Counted from the first letter of the stretch, positions 16,594-25,594 are shown. The stretch is DNA of 64,000 bases from CALUTH01 sp964452495 (GCA_964452495.1 CAYVMC010000005.1:31993-95992); one strand, 5' to 3'. Numbers and translations: made by a program. Notes: generated by a model not told the origin, from the letters alone.

Positions 16594-18249
16594 TTATTTT
16601 TGTGCAGCCGCTTTCAATTCTTCACTGTAATCAGCAAAATTTCTATAATCGCTAAGTTCCTGAATAGCAAGCATATCGGCAACACGTGATGCTCGTTTTT
16701 GCTTTTTGGTAATATACGCATTTGCTATTATCGCCGGTAATGTACTCAGAAAAATAATAGAAAAATATTTATAAAGATTCTTAACCTTCTGAAGTCCACT
16801 TTTTCCGATGTTAAATATATATGGTAACCCGATTACACTACCGATTAAAAACGCTATCTGAATAATCGGATATGTTACTGATTGTCCGAGAGCTTCAACA
16901 CTTTCGGAATATTTTTGTGAATTATGGTCAACCTTGTTAAATGTCATAAACGTATTCTTTTGCAGACGCTTTGCATCTTTTTCCTGCTCCGGTGTAATTT
17001 CAATATTTTCCAGTGCTTTATAGAAACGTTTTTCATCGTTTGCTTCATTCTTTTTATATTTTTGATAACGATTGTTATCACTCCAGACATGCCGCATAAA
17101 ATTGAAAAATCCGGGTTTGTGATAGTCTTCTATTTCTACATCGGAAATTTCTCCTGTTGCCTCATCAGAAACATAAACCAAAGATTCCGGATGTTTAGAA
17201 AGGTGGTCTTTTACTTTAAATCGCCCTATTCTAGATGCCTCTTTTGTAATAGATGCTGATGCGATTGATGCACCCATAGTCGCAACAAAAGTGAACACTT
17301 TTAAGGCAGTAGATATTGTTAATGCGGATTTAATTTTCATTGCGTTCATTAATTTGGTCAGCCCCATCTCCATCAAGGATGAAAATGCAAAAATTGTTGT
17401 TATTAGTGCAGAAATACCAAGCTCAGCATTTTCCGTATAATCCTGCGATGCAATATCAATTTTTTCAACAAGTTTTGTTAAAAGCTGCTGATCTTTTTTA
17501 GCATCTTCAATTTCTTCAGGTGTGAAATCTTTATCAAAATACTTACTCTGGGCATTAATTTTATCTTCAAACTCTTTACGCTGTGCTTTATACGCTTTAG
17601 ATTCCCATATAGTACCCTTCATAAGTCTCATGCCTTCCATGAAACCTTTTTTCTCTTTTTGTTTAACTTTTTCAACAGGAATTTCATCCGCCTTGCTTTT
17701 GACTTCAGCCATCTGCTCATCAGTAAGAATAGCAAATGCCCTCGGGTCATTTAATTCATTTTTCATAGCCTCAAATCTGCCCTTTTTAGATGCAGCAATT
17801 TCGGCTTTAGCAGCAAGTGCAAAAATAGGAAAAGCAGCGGCGGTAGCTGCTATAACCCCTCCCAGTGATGGAATGATTGCTGCAACCATTTGTGCATTCT
17901 TAGGTTTCATTTTGGCCAGCATTGACATCAGGAATTTATTAACCCTTCCGATTCTGGATATTACAAACCCTGCCAGCGTACCACCCATCACTGCAAAGGA
18001 AAAAGCCATACTACTAACGCTTTCTGTAGCAACTTCCATATTTTCGGCATTTCTCTGGGAGTACTCGTCCATTATATCAATAGCTCTCAACAGTGTTTTA
18101 CCGCGTTTTATATCTTCAGAATTAACCGCATCCGGATTAGATTTCAGATACTCAAGCCTTTTTGCTTCCTGAATATCACGCTGCTTTTTCCATTCATCGT
18201 AAAAAGGCTCATATTTTTTGTAGGCACTATAATCACCAAACATTGACAT
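16594..18249 (-). CDS. Membrane protein of unknown function built from three repeated modules
   Basis: 551 residues, no family recognised. I see three successive copies of one module: an amphipathic helix (IDIMDEYSQRNAENMEVA; IDIASQDYTENAELGISA; FNKVDHNSQKYSESVEAL), then two hydrophobic segments, then a basic Gly/Arg turn (KKGRFEAMKNEL; RIGRFKVKDHL; RASRVADMLA) and a soluble stretch containing an acidic segment (FTPEEIEDAKK; ITPEQEKDAKR in modules 1 and 2). Module starts are near residues 53, 262 and 430. That gives about six membrane segments. There is no signal peptide. The gene stands alone between the pyr operon (converging) and a GNAT-like gene (diverging). A pore, a scaffold or an organelle-shaping role are all guesses. 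Confidence 0.8.
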   Translation of the reverse strand: MSMFGDYSAYKKYEPFYDEWKKQRDIQEAKRLEYLKSNPDAVNSEDIKRGKTLLRAIDIMDEYSQRNAENMEVATESVSSMAFSFAVMGGTLAGFVISRIGRVNKFLMSMLAKMKPKNAQMVAAIIPSLGGVIAATAAAFPIFALAAKAEIAASKKGRFEAMKNELNDPRAFAILTDEQMAEVKSKADEIPVEKVKQKEKKGFMEGMRLMKGTIWESKAYKAQRKEFEDKINAQSKYFDKDFTPEEIEDAKKDQQLLTKLVEKIDIASQDYTENAELGISALITTIFAFSSLMEMGLTKLMNAMKIKSALTISTALKVFTFVATMGASIASASITKEASRIGRFKVKDHLSKHPESLVYVSDEATGEISDVEIEDYHKPGFFNFMRHVWSDNNRYQKYKKNEANDEKRFYKALENIEITPEQEKDAKRLQKNTFMTFNKVDHNSQKYSESVEALGQSVTYPIIQIAFLIGSVIGLPYIFNIGKSGLQKVKNLYKYFSIIFLSTLPAIIANAYITKKQKRASRVADMLAIQELSDYRNFADYSEELKAAAQK

Positions 18250-18411
18250 AAAAATTTCTACCTTCTATTGCTGCTGAATTTAAACCGCCTAAAGTTAAAA
18301 AGTTGCCCCTTAATCAGATACTTTGTTACATATTTTAATACTATTGCAAGAATTGTAACAATTTATTAAATCACTGGTAAAAAAATTTTTTTAGGAGGTT
18401 TTATAGAACAA

Positions 18412-18960
18412 ATGGACAATAATATCTCATTCGGTGCTAATTTTATACGCAAAATCCCGATAAAACAATATTCTTATGAGAATAAACTCTACACAAACAC
18501 CAGTGCAAATTTTGTGGAGTTAAATCCAACTGTCCGGAACGACTTAAAAACTCTCAAAGAAATAATATACGAGTTTGGAGATGATTCATACGCAGGGAAT
18601 ATTTACTATGATGCAATTTATTTAAATAAAAACAAGACAAAATTCTTTGCACTCACAAGACAGAAAGATTCGTTTGAAATCTTAAAAGCCGGTGATATCC
18701 TCGGAATAGCCGAAACTACATCAAAAGGCAATAATGAAATAGAACTAAAGTACCTGCAAATACATCCGCAATTTATATACCCATATCACAAACAACCATT
18801 TTATAAAAGAATAGGGAGTGCTATTCTGGACTGTTTTAAAACAATGCACAAAAAAATCAATGTCCGTTCAGCACCGGCTAAAATAAATTTCTATACAAAA
18901 AACGGTTTCACACCTCTAGAAAATAATAAACGTTTAATGTATTGGGAGAAGAAAAATTAA
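18412..18960 (+). CDS. GNAT-like acetyltransferase with N-terminal SFGA motif
   Basis: 182 residues. The second half fits a GNAT fold: a strand ELKYLQIHPQF, then KRIGSAILDCFK where the acetyl-CoA pyrophosphate loop is expected (Q/R-x-x-G-x-A like), then the terminal KINFYTKNGFTPL typical of 'fYeknGF'. The substrate is unknown. The N-terminus NNISFGANFI resembles that of the short proteins at 32335-33823. AGGAGG lies upstream (18391-18396), about 15 bases from the ATG, longer than usual. Inverted TTGTTACA/TGTAACAA elements are in the upstream gap. Confidence 0.7.
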   Translation: MDNNISFGANFIRKIPIKQYSYENKLYTNTSANFVELNPTVRNDLKTLKEIIYEFGDDSYAGNIYYDAIYLNKNKTKFFALTRQKDSFEILKAGDILGIAETTSKGNNEIELKYLQIHPQFIYPYHKQPFYKRIGSAILDCFKTMHKKINVRSAPAKINFYTKNGFTPLENNKRLMYWEKKN

Positions 18961-19036
18961 CATACTTACAATGGCAAATACTTTTTTATAAAGCAATACA
19001 TGCCTGCAATTGAAACAAAAAGCTATATCTTTTGTA

Positions 19037-20071
19037 TTATTTACTTGCACGGGAAAAAACTTCTACATTAATATCATCCATTGAGTTTTCAAACAGACAG
19101 GCACAGCTTGCAACCATCGACGCATTATCTGTACAATATTTCATTGCCGGAGCATATACTGCGTAACCTTCATTTTGAAGATTAAAAATTTTTCTTCTGA
19201 TTTCACTGTTAGCCGCAACCCCGCCTGCAAGTACAACCGTCTTATACCCTTTATCTACAAGTGCTTTTTTAACCTTTTTCAACAGTGTTTCACTCACGCA
19301 CTCCTGAAATGATGCACATATATCATTGACCGGTAGCTCTTTGCCATCAAAACTCTTCACCAATCTAAATACAGCAGTCTTTAAACCGCTAAAACTGAAA
19401 TCATATTCATTAACTTTTGCTTGAGGAAGCTGAAAAGCTTTCGGATTTCCTATCTGTGCAAGTTTATCAAGCTTGGGGCCGCCAGGATAGGGTAAACCTA
19501 TTAAACGTGCAACTTTATCATAGGCTTCACCAACCGCATCATCAATAGTTTCACCTATAATTTGCATTTCTGAATACGATTTTACTTCTATAATTTGTGT
19601 ATGCCCGCCTGAAACAAGAAGAGCAATAAACGGAGGCTCTAAATCCGTATCAATAAAATTGGCACTAATATGAGCGTTTAAGTGATTAATACCTATAAAT
19701 GGTTTATCATGCACAAGTGCAAGGGTTTTTACTGCATTTAAACCAACAAGCAGGCAGCCTACAAGTCCTGGCCCCACTGTACCGGCAAACGCCGTTATAT
19801 TAGCAGGTTTAAGCCCCGCCTGTTTAAAAGTCTCATCAATAACAGAATTAACAGCCTCAAGATGTTCACGTGCAGCAATCTCCGGAATGACCCCGCCGTA
19901 TATTTCATGGGTCTTAATTTGTGAGGCAACAACATTGGCAAGAACTTCACGCCCGCCTTTTACAATTGCACCCGCCGTTTCGTCACAACTTGATTCAAGA
20001 GCCATAATAATTGAGTTTTCATCAATTGTAACGGGTCTATTAGAAAATAATGTATTTTTTATCGTGTTCAT
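19037..20071 (-). CDS. tsaD: tRNA threonylcarbamoyladenosine transferase
   Basis: 344-residue ATPase-fold protein transferring threonylcarbamoyl to A37 of ANN-decoding tRNAs, working with TsaB and TsaE. The metal-binding NHLNAH, LVSGGHTQII, GEAYDKVARLIGLPYPGGP and SFSGLKTAV motifs are present. The frame extends upstream to 20125, but that would overlap obgE. I prefer ATG 20071 because MNTIKN... gives the normal length and because a TATAAT lies seven bases upstream, suggesting a leaderless message. Confidence 0.94.
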   Translation of the reverse strand: MNTIKNTLFSNRPVTIDENSIIMALESSCDETAGAIVKGGREVLANVVASQIKTHEIYGGVIPEIAAREHLEAVNSVIDETFKQAGLKPANITAFAGTVGPGLVGCLLVGLNAVKTLALVHDKPFIGINHLNAHISANFIDTDLEPPFIALLVSGGHTQIIEVKSYSEMQIIGETIDDAVGEAYDKVARLIGLPYPGGPKLDKLAQIGNPKAFQLPQAKVNEYDFSFSGLKTAVFRLVKSFDGKELPVNDICASFQECVSETLLKKVKKALVDKGYKTVVLAGGVAANSEIRRKIFNLQNEGYAVYAPAMKYCTDNASMVASCACLFENSMDDINVEVFSRASK

Positions 20072-20077
20072 AGTAGC

Positions 20078-20085
20078 ATTATAAT
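20078..20085. promoter_or_regulatory. Shared palindromic -10 box for divergent tsaD and obgE
   Basis: ATTATAAT is its own reverse complement and so gives TATAAT on both strands within a 32-bp gap between divergent start codons. On the plus strand RNA would begin about 12 bases before the obgE ATG. On the minus strand it would begin at or next to the tsaD ATG. -35 elements are weak. Confidence 0.5.
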
Positions 20086-20103
20086 ACAAAAGCGAATTGA
20101 AAC

Positions 20104-21396
20104 ATGAAATTTCTTGATAAAGCAAAAATAAGAATAGTATCTGGTAAAGGCGGAAACGGAATGGTTGCGTGGCGCCGTGAAAAATATGTTGACAAAGGCG
20201 GTCCAGCAGGCGGCGACGGCGGACGCGGCGGTGATATTTATCTTATTGCTGATGAGCATATTTCCACATTGATGGACTTTAAACACAAGTCCGTATACAA
20301 AGCTCCAAATGGAGAAAATGGCGGTATTAAAGGTATGCATGGTGCAGGTGCCGATGATTTATATATAAAAGTACCTCTCGGAACAGTAATTCGTGATACA
20401 AAGACAGGAAACATCATTGGCGATTTAACAGAAGATGGTCAGATACTTCTGGTTGCGAAAGGAGGACGCGGAGGTCGCGGAAATGCACGATTTGCAACAG
20501 CAAACAGAAAAGCACCGCAATTTTGCGAACCGGGCGAACCGGGAATTGAAAGGATTTTAGAATTAGAACTAAAACTCATAGCCGATGTCGGCTTACTTGG
20601 AATGCCAAATGCAGGTAAGTCAACATTCATAAGTGCAGTAAGTTCAGCCAAACCTAAAATTGCTGATTATCCTTTTACAACTCTTGTTCCAAATCTTGGA
20701 GTTGTAAAAAAGGCTGATGGCGGAGCTTATGTTATTGCAGATATTCCGGGTCTAATTGAAGGAGCCAGTGAAGGAGTAGGACTCGGACATGAATTTTTAC
20801 GTCACGTTGAACGCTGTAGATTTTTGCTTCATATCGTAGACATGACAGCTGAAAATCCAATCGAAAACTACAAAATTATAAATAATGAACTTGCAAAACA
20901 TTCGGAACGATTGAAAAATCTCTATCAAATAACTGTTTTGAACAAATCTGATGCCGTAGATGAGGCAACATGTAACAACCTTAAAAAAGAATTCAAACAA
21001 ATTTCTAATGATGTTTTTGTAATATCGGCTGTTACAAGAGAAAATCTACAGGAACTTTTATATTTTATAGATGAGAAAATCGATGAAATTCCCAAACCGG
21101 ATTTTGATATTGATGTCAAAGAGGATACCGGTGCGTATGATAATGATGACAGTAGTTTTGAAGTAACAAAATTTGCAAAAGACGGATTTATAGTAACCGG
21201 CGGGAAAATAAACAGACTTGCCGGTGTTACCGATGCAAGAAACACCGAACAGGTTGTAAGACTTCAGAATATTCTGACAGCAATGGGAGTATTTGAAGAA
21301 CTGAAAGCCAAAGGAATTAAAAACGGTGACACAATCATTATAGGGCATCTTGAACTTGTTCACTATGACGATGAATTATGGGATACAAGTAAATAA
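20104..21396 (+). CDS. obgE: Obg-family GTPase
   Basis: 430-residue GTPase acting in late 50S ribosome assembly and stress control. It has three domains: the Gly-rich Obg fold (GKGGNGMVAWRREKYVDKGG and GGRGGRGNARFATAN) to about residue 158, a G domain with GMPNAGKST, DIPGLIEGA and NKSD, and a C-terminal OCT domain ending HLELVHYDDELW. No clear Shine-Dalgarno is seen in the 32-bp gap, so it may use a short leader. Confidence 0.96.
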   Translation: MKFLDKAKIRIVSGKGGNGMVAWRREKYVDKGGPAGGDGGRGGDIYLIADEHISTLMDFKHKSVYKAPNGENGGIKGMHGAGADDLYIKVPLGTVIRDTKTGNIIGDLTEDGQILLVAKGGRGGRGNARFATANRKAPQFCEPGEPGIERILELELKLIADVGLLGMPNAGKSTFISAVSSAKPKIADYPFTTLVPNLGVVKKADGGAYVIADIPGLIEGASEGVGLGHEFLRHVERCRFLLHIVDMTAENPIENYKIINNELAKHSERLKNLYQITVLNKSDAVDEATCNNLKKEFKQISNDVFVISAVTRENLQELLYFIDEKIDEIPKPDFDIDVKEDTGAYDNDDSSFEVTKFAKDGFIVTGGKINRLAGVTDARNTEQVVRLQNILTAMGVFEELKAKGIKNGDTIIIGHLELVHYDDELWDTSK

Positions 21397-21497
21397 GAAA
21401 CTTATATTGCACCTTCAATTAAAGCAAAATTGTAAAAACAACTCAGACATCATTAAGAACAGCCGCCTTTAAGACTACTCTGTAGGTTCAGCTTGAC

Positions 21498-22154
21498 TTA
21501 GTTAATTAAAAAATCTACTCTCCCTGTATCAATGCTATAATAAGCAGGAATAATCTTCACATTATTTTCTTTCATATACTTAACAAGTGCATCATCTTCT
21601 GCCATTAATTCATCAATGTCCTGTATAACATGTTCCTTTACCACATTATCGGAAGTTATTTCAAGATTATCTTTTTTACACTTATCAATTGCCGGTTGTA
21701 TTGAGTCCTCAAGTGCTTTAATGTATTTTGTCTCCGATTTACCGGAAAGTGTAGCAGCTATTGCACCGCAATCTTGATGTCCCATTATTACAACAAGTTT
21801 TACCCCGCAATGCATAACAGCATACTCAATACTCCCTATGACATGGTCATTGAGTACATTTCCCGCATTTCTAATTTCAAAAATATCACCCAATCCCTGA
21901 TCAAAAATCAATTCAAGAGGAACCCTTGAATCAGAGCAAGAAAGGATTGCAACAAAAGGATGCTGCCCTGCTCTCATTTCTTCCCGACGCTGCTTTGTTT
22001 CATCAGGATGCTTAACCCGCATTTTTACAAATCGTTCATTACCCGCCTTCAATTTATTTAATGCCTCATCAGCCGGTAATGACTCCACCGCACCGGTACA
22101 AAAACCTTGCAATCCAATAAAAAGTATAAATAAAACAGGAATTATTCTTTTCAT
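21498..22154 (-). CDS. Beta-class carbonic anhydrase with signal peptide
   Basis: 218-residue zinc enzyme interconverting CO2 and bicarbonate. Zinc ligands and the Asp/Arg dyad are in SCSDSRVP, and the second pair is in GHQDCGA. The N-terminus MKRIIPVLFILFIGLQGF is a signal peptide, so the enzyme is probably periplasmic, which is less common than cytoplasmic beta enzymes. LQGFC does not match a lipobox well. It stands alone. Bicarbonate supply to carAB or fatty-acid synthesis is possible but would favour a cytoplasmic enzyme. Confidence 0.9.
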   Translation of the reverse strand: MKRIIPVLFILFIGLQGFCTGAVESLPADEALNKLKAGNERFVKMRVKHPDETKQRREEMRAGQHPFVAILSCSDSRVPLELIFDQGLGDIFEIRNAGNVLNDHVIGSIEYAVMHCGVKLVVIMGHQDCGAIAATLSGKSETKYIKALEDSIQPAIDKCKKDNLEITSDNVVKEHVIQDIDELMAEDDALVKYMKENNVKIIPAYYSIDTGRVDFLIN

Positions 22155-22198
22155 ATCATTTTCTACCTATAATTATATTATATATCTAAATCTAATTT

Positions 22199-22729
22199 TT
22201 AAAAATCAATAACTTCTGTTTTTATTTCCACAATAATATCCAACAGCCGGTGCTTAAAACTTTCTATATCAGAATCATTTTCAACAACATAATCCCAACC
22301 AAGCACATTATCAAGCCCTGTTTCTGTTATATCATCCTCACCGACAAGTCTGCCTCTTAAAGCTCTTGTTTCTCTCGAGGCTTCAATTCTTATGGCAATT
22401 GCACCCGCATTCTTAAAAACTTCATACTCATGCGGTACACGTACATCTGTTACAATAATCTTACCTTTCTGAGAAACAATTTTATCAAGCCAGTAATCAG
22501 CAGATTGCGCACGCCCCCAATTACCAAGTTCTATAAGCCCCTGACGGTATTTTGACTTATTATTTTCTATTTCTTCTACACTAATCCCGTTACGCAATGC
22601 ATATTCCTGTTTTATTATATCCCCTACTGCACAGCGCTTGTAACCATCAAGATACTCAAGAAAAATATCGCATGCTGTATCCTTTCCTGAATATTGTTTT
22701 CCGGAAAAAATAATTATATTCTCTACCAT
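22199..22729 (-). CDS. P-loop kinase, nucleotide-kinase-like, substrate unknown
   Basis: 176 residues with a P-loop FSGKQYSGKDT at residues 8-18 (GxxxxGKD[ST]), a probable second acidic motif IIVTDVRVPHEYE near 92-104, and a basic lid region ETRALRGRL. This layout resembles deoxynucleoside monophosphate kinases of phages and small phosphotransferases. I cannot assign the substrate. The next gene upstream on this strand is fabF, ended by its own terminator, so it is likely a separate transcript. Confidence 0.65.
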   Translation of the reverse strand: MVENIIIFSGKQYSGKDTACDIFLEYLDGYKRCAVGDIIKQEYALRNGISVEEIENNKSKYRQGLIELGNWGRAQSADYWLDKIVSQKGKIIVTDVRVPHEYEVFKNAGAIAIRIEASRETRALRGRLVGEDDITETGLDNVLGWDYVVENDSDIESFKHRLLDIIVEIKTEVIDF

Positions 22730-22801
22730 TTGCCCCCCATATACTTAACCCCGTACAGAAAAATTAAAGCTTATAACAACTTATTCTATCTTTACTTTAA
22801 G

Positions 22802-22830
22802 AAAAAAGCGGAACAGTCATACGTTCCGCT
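22802..22830 (-). terminator. Terminator after fabF
   Basis: On the minus strand, AGCGGAAC (from 22830) pairs with GTTCCGCT (to 22807), followed by a T run at 22806-22802. It lies 25 bases after the fabF stop. Confidence 0.85.
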
Positions 22831-22854
22831 GATATGATATAACATTACAAATTA

Positions 22855-24102
22855 TTAAATTTCTCTAAATAACAATGTCGCATTATGTCCGCCAAACCCG
22901 AAAGAATTTGATAAAGCAGCATGCACATCCTTTTTTAAAGCCTTGTTTGCAACATAATTGAGATTTGCAACATTTTCATCAAGATTATCAAGATTAATAG
23001 TCGGCGGAATAATGTTGTCAGCAATAGTTTTTACACAAACAATACTTTCAACAGCACCTGTAGCACCTAACATGTGTCCGTGCATACTTTTGGTTGATGA
23101 AATATATAGTGAACTATTATGATCTTTATCACCAAAAACTCTTTCTACGGCTTTAGATTCAGCAACATCACCAAGTCCTGTTGAAGTTCCGTGAGTATTA
23201 ATATACTGAACATCTTCAGGCTTCATACCCGCATCTGCAAGTGCCAGTTCCATTGACTTTGTTGCACCCTTACCGTCCGGACATGGAGCAACCATATCAT
23301 AAGCATCAGCAGATTGCCCGTAACCTACAATTTCTGCATATATGCGGGCACCACGCTTTTTAGCCGCTTCGTATTCTTCAAGCACAAGGACACCGGCGCC
23401 TTCTGACATTACAAATCCATCTCTATCTTTGTCATAAGGTCTACTTGCCTTTTTGGGTTCATCATTACGCTTAGACAAAGTTCTTGCCGCAGTAAAAGCA
23501 CCAATACCTACATCACAAATGGTAGCTTCACAGCCACCTGCTATCATACAATCCGCATCACCATACTGAATGGTACGGAATGCATCGCCTACCGAGTGAG
23601 AACCTGTAGCACAAGCAGAAACTACTGCTTTATTTACACCTTTGTAACCATATTTCATTGATATTCTACCGGATGGCATATCAACAATTAACATAGGAAT
23701 TGTAAACGGTGAACATTTTGTAGGCCCTTTTTCTATAATATCTTTGTGGCTTTTTTCAAAAGTCTTAAATCCGCCTGCTGCGGCACTAACGATTACACCC
23801 ACTCTATACGGGTCGTAATCGCCCTCCTGTAAACCTGCATCCTTGATAGCTTCATCAGCTGCAACCATTGCAAACTGTGTGAACCTATCCATTCTTTTAG
23901 CTTCTTTTGCATCCAGATACTTTTCCGGATCAAAATCTTTTATTTCACCTGAAATTTTTACTGTATGGCGTTCTGTATCCATAGATTCAGTAAGACTTAT
24001 ACCGGAAACCCCGTCTAATATATTCTTCCAGAACTCACTTACTCCAATCCCACAAGGAGTAACAGCTCCTAATCCGGTAATTACAACTCTACGTTTTGTC
24101 AT
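22855..24102 (-). CDS. fabF: 3-oxoacyl-[acyl-carrier-protein] synthase II
   Basis: 415-residue condensing enzyme that extends acyl-ACP with malonyl-ACP. The Cys-His-His triad is visible in SACATGSHS, NTHGTSTGLGD and STKSMHGHMLGA, with Lys in the last motif. The C-terminal NSFGFGGHN is intact. It directly follows acpP, its substrate carrier, separated by a long hairpin. Confidence 0.97.
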   Translation of the reverse strand: MTKRRVVITGLGAVTPCGIGVSEFWKNILDGVSGISLTESMDTERHTVKISGEIKDFDPEKYLDAKEAKRMDRFTQFAMVAADEAIKDAGLQEGDYDPYRVGVIVSAAAGGFKTFEKSHKDIIEKGPTKCSPFTIPMLIVDMPSGRISMKYGYKGVNKAVVSACATGSHSVGDAFRTIQYGDADCMIAGGCEATICDVGIGAFTAARTLSKRNDEPKKASRPYDKDRDGFVMSEGAGVLVLEEYEAAKKRGARIYAEIVGYGQSADAYDMVAPCPDGKGATKSMELALADAGMKPEDVQYINTHGTSTGLGDVAESKAVERVFGDKDHNSSLYISSTKSMHGHMLGATGAVESIVCVKTIADNIIPPTINLDNLDENVANLNYVANKALKKDVHAALSNSFGFGGHNATLLFREI

Positions 24103-24124
24103 GTTCTCTTTTCCTTAATAAATA

Positions 24125-24160
24125 GAGGGTAAAAAATTAAATATTTAATTTTTCACCCTC
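24125..24160. other. Long hairpin between acpP and fabF
   Basis: GAGGGT plus a 12-base A/T arm (24125-24142) pairs with 24143-24160, with a single mismatch. There is no T run after it on the minus strand, so it more likely stabilises the acpP message or partly reduces fabF read-through than fully terminates. Confidence 0.5.
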
Positions 24161-24184
24161 AAAACTTTGTTTGCCCTTCTCGGA

Positions 24185-24415
24185 CTATGAGTGTGCTTCA
24201 ATGTAGTTAACTGCGTCTTGAACAGTTTGGATTTTTTCAGCTTCTTCATCAGGAATTTCACAACCGAATTCTGCTTCAAAAGCCATAACTAACTCAACTG
24301 TATCCAATGAATCAGCACCTAAATCAGCTGTAAAGCTTGCTTCAGGAGTTACTAAACTTTCATCAACGCTTAATTGATCAACTACTACTTTTTTAACTTT
24401 TTCTAATGTACTCAT
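24185..24415 (-). CDS. acpP: Acyl carrier protein
   Basis: 76-residue acidic carrier. The phosphopantetheine Ser is in GADSLDTVELVMAFE near residue 36. GAGGAAAAG precedes the ATG. It is likely expressed from its own promoter in the gap shared with the plus-strand gene at 24581. Confidence 0.97.
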   Translation of the reverse strand: MSTLEKVKKVVVDQLSVDESLVTPEASFTADLGADSLDTVELVMAFEAEFGCEIPDEEAEKIQTVQDAVNYIEAHS

Positions 24416-24460
24416 CTTTATCTTTTCCTCTTATTAATGTATAATACACTGTCATACAAA

Positions 24461-24488
24461 ATTATACTATTTAAAGATATTTTTGCAA
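24461..24488 (-). promoter_or_regulatory. Probable acpP promoter
   Basis: On the minus strand, TTGCAA (24488-24483), a 16-bp spacer, then TATAAT (24466-24461), about 45 bases upstream of acpP. Two TTGTAACA copies on the plus strand (24502-24509, 24522-24529), exactly 20 bp apart, lie just upstream. Confidence 0.55.
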
Positions 24489-24580
24489 TATAATATAAAA
24501 ATTGTAACATCTTATTAATTTTTGTAACAATTTAATAAAATAAATTAAAGTTTTTCTGTAATTTTCCGTTATATAGAAGT

Positions 24581-25561
24581 ATGAATTGTAATAACATAAG
24601 CAATGTACCATTATATATAAGATCTAATAATGATGCCCAGGTAAACCAGAAATCCATCGGTGATTACCTTGCAAATTCGTCAGTAACAGAAAATACAGAC
24701 GATATAAGCATTTCTTCTAATGGAAAAAATGCTGAAGTTACTTTAAAAGACTCCGATTCCAAATTCCAAGTCCCTGGATTTACCGCTCAGAAAATAGATA
24801 TAAGTGTGCCTGGTAAAGAGAATATTACAATCAATCTGTTTACTGCAAACAACATAAAAAAAGAAGATATTGTAAAAATCAAGCAGAAATTGGTTGATAC
24901 TATTTCTAATCTTCCGCCGGAAGTATTGGAGGATCTTAATCAAGAATGTAAACATATACTTATAACAAATAACATTATATACAATAAAGATGCTCTAGCT
25001 CTTGCTATAGGACCGCTTAATCAGATATTCTTGTCTGCATCTCAAATGAAAGACTTGTCAGAAGAAAGATTTGCTGAAACGCTTGTACATGAAAATGGAC
25101 ATCTGGTTGACCAAACAAATTGCAGCATTACCGGAAAAGCCACTAAATGGTATAAAAAAGAATTTGAAGATTTTAAAAATAGTATTACCAAAGATTTAGG
25201 ATTTGATGTTGAAACTCATTCACTTGATAGTGTAAGTGAATTATTTGCAGACTATTATTTAAACACTGTTTATGAAGTAAGTGAAGAACACAGAGCCAAC
25301 AAGTTATTTACTCTTTTAGAACAATATCAAAATGACGTAAATACACTTTCAAGAGAAGATTTAGAAACAAAATACGGTGACAAAACCGATAACATAATAG
25401 AACTAGTTGAAAAATGGAATAAAATAGACAATGGCTTCGCCTACGTACTTGGAAATATCAATTCCGGAGAAATTGAAAGAGCAAATATTTCTGCAGAACC
25501 ACTGAATTTTGAACAAATTGAAGAACATAACAATAAAGCAGAAAATAAGGCAAAACTATGA
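24581..25561 (+). CDS. Putative zinc metallopeptidase (HENGH zincin)
   Basis: 326 residues. The motif LVHENGHLVDQ near residues 168-178 fits HExxH zinc binding, and SVSELFADYYLN about 45 residues later offers the Glu third ligand of gluzincin-like enzymes. The first 60 residues are Asn/Ser-rich with no signal peptide or membrane segment. I cannot name the family. It is encoded opposite to the fab genes and separates fabG from acpP, which are usually adjacent. An ORF at 33883-35790 carries the same HENGH pentapeptide in another context. No strong ribosome site is seen. Confidence 0.65.
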   Translation: MNCNNISNVPLYIRSNNDAQVNQKSIGDYLANSSVTENTDDISISSNGKNAEVTLKDSDSKFQVPGFTAQKIDISVPGKENITINLFTANNIKKEDIVKIKQKLVDTISNLPPEVLEDLNQECKHILITNNIIYNKDALALAIGPLNQIFLSASQMKDLSEERFAETLVHENGHLVDQTNCSITGKATKWYKKEFEDFKNSITKDLGFDVETHSLDSVSELFADYYLNTVYEVSEEHRANKLFTLLEQYQNDVNTLSREDLETKYGDKTDNIIELVEKWNKIDNGFAYVLGNINSGEIERANISAEPLNFEQIEEHNNKAENKAKL

Positions 25562-25577
25562 GTTCTGCCTTATTTTC
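25541..25577. terminator. Hairpin terminator between the zincin gene and fabG (converging)
   Basis: A perfect 12-bp stem (25541-25552 with 25566-25577) overlaps the last codons of the plus-strand gene. It has A/T-rich ends and can serve both strands. Confidence 0.6.
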
Positions 25578-25594
25578 AAAAAATATTACAGCTG

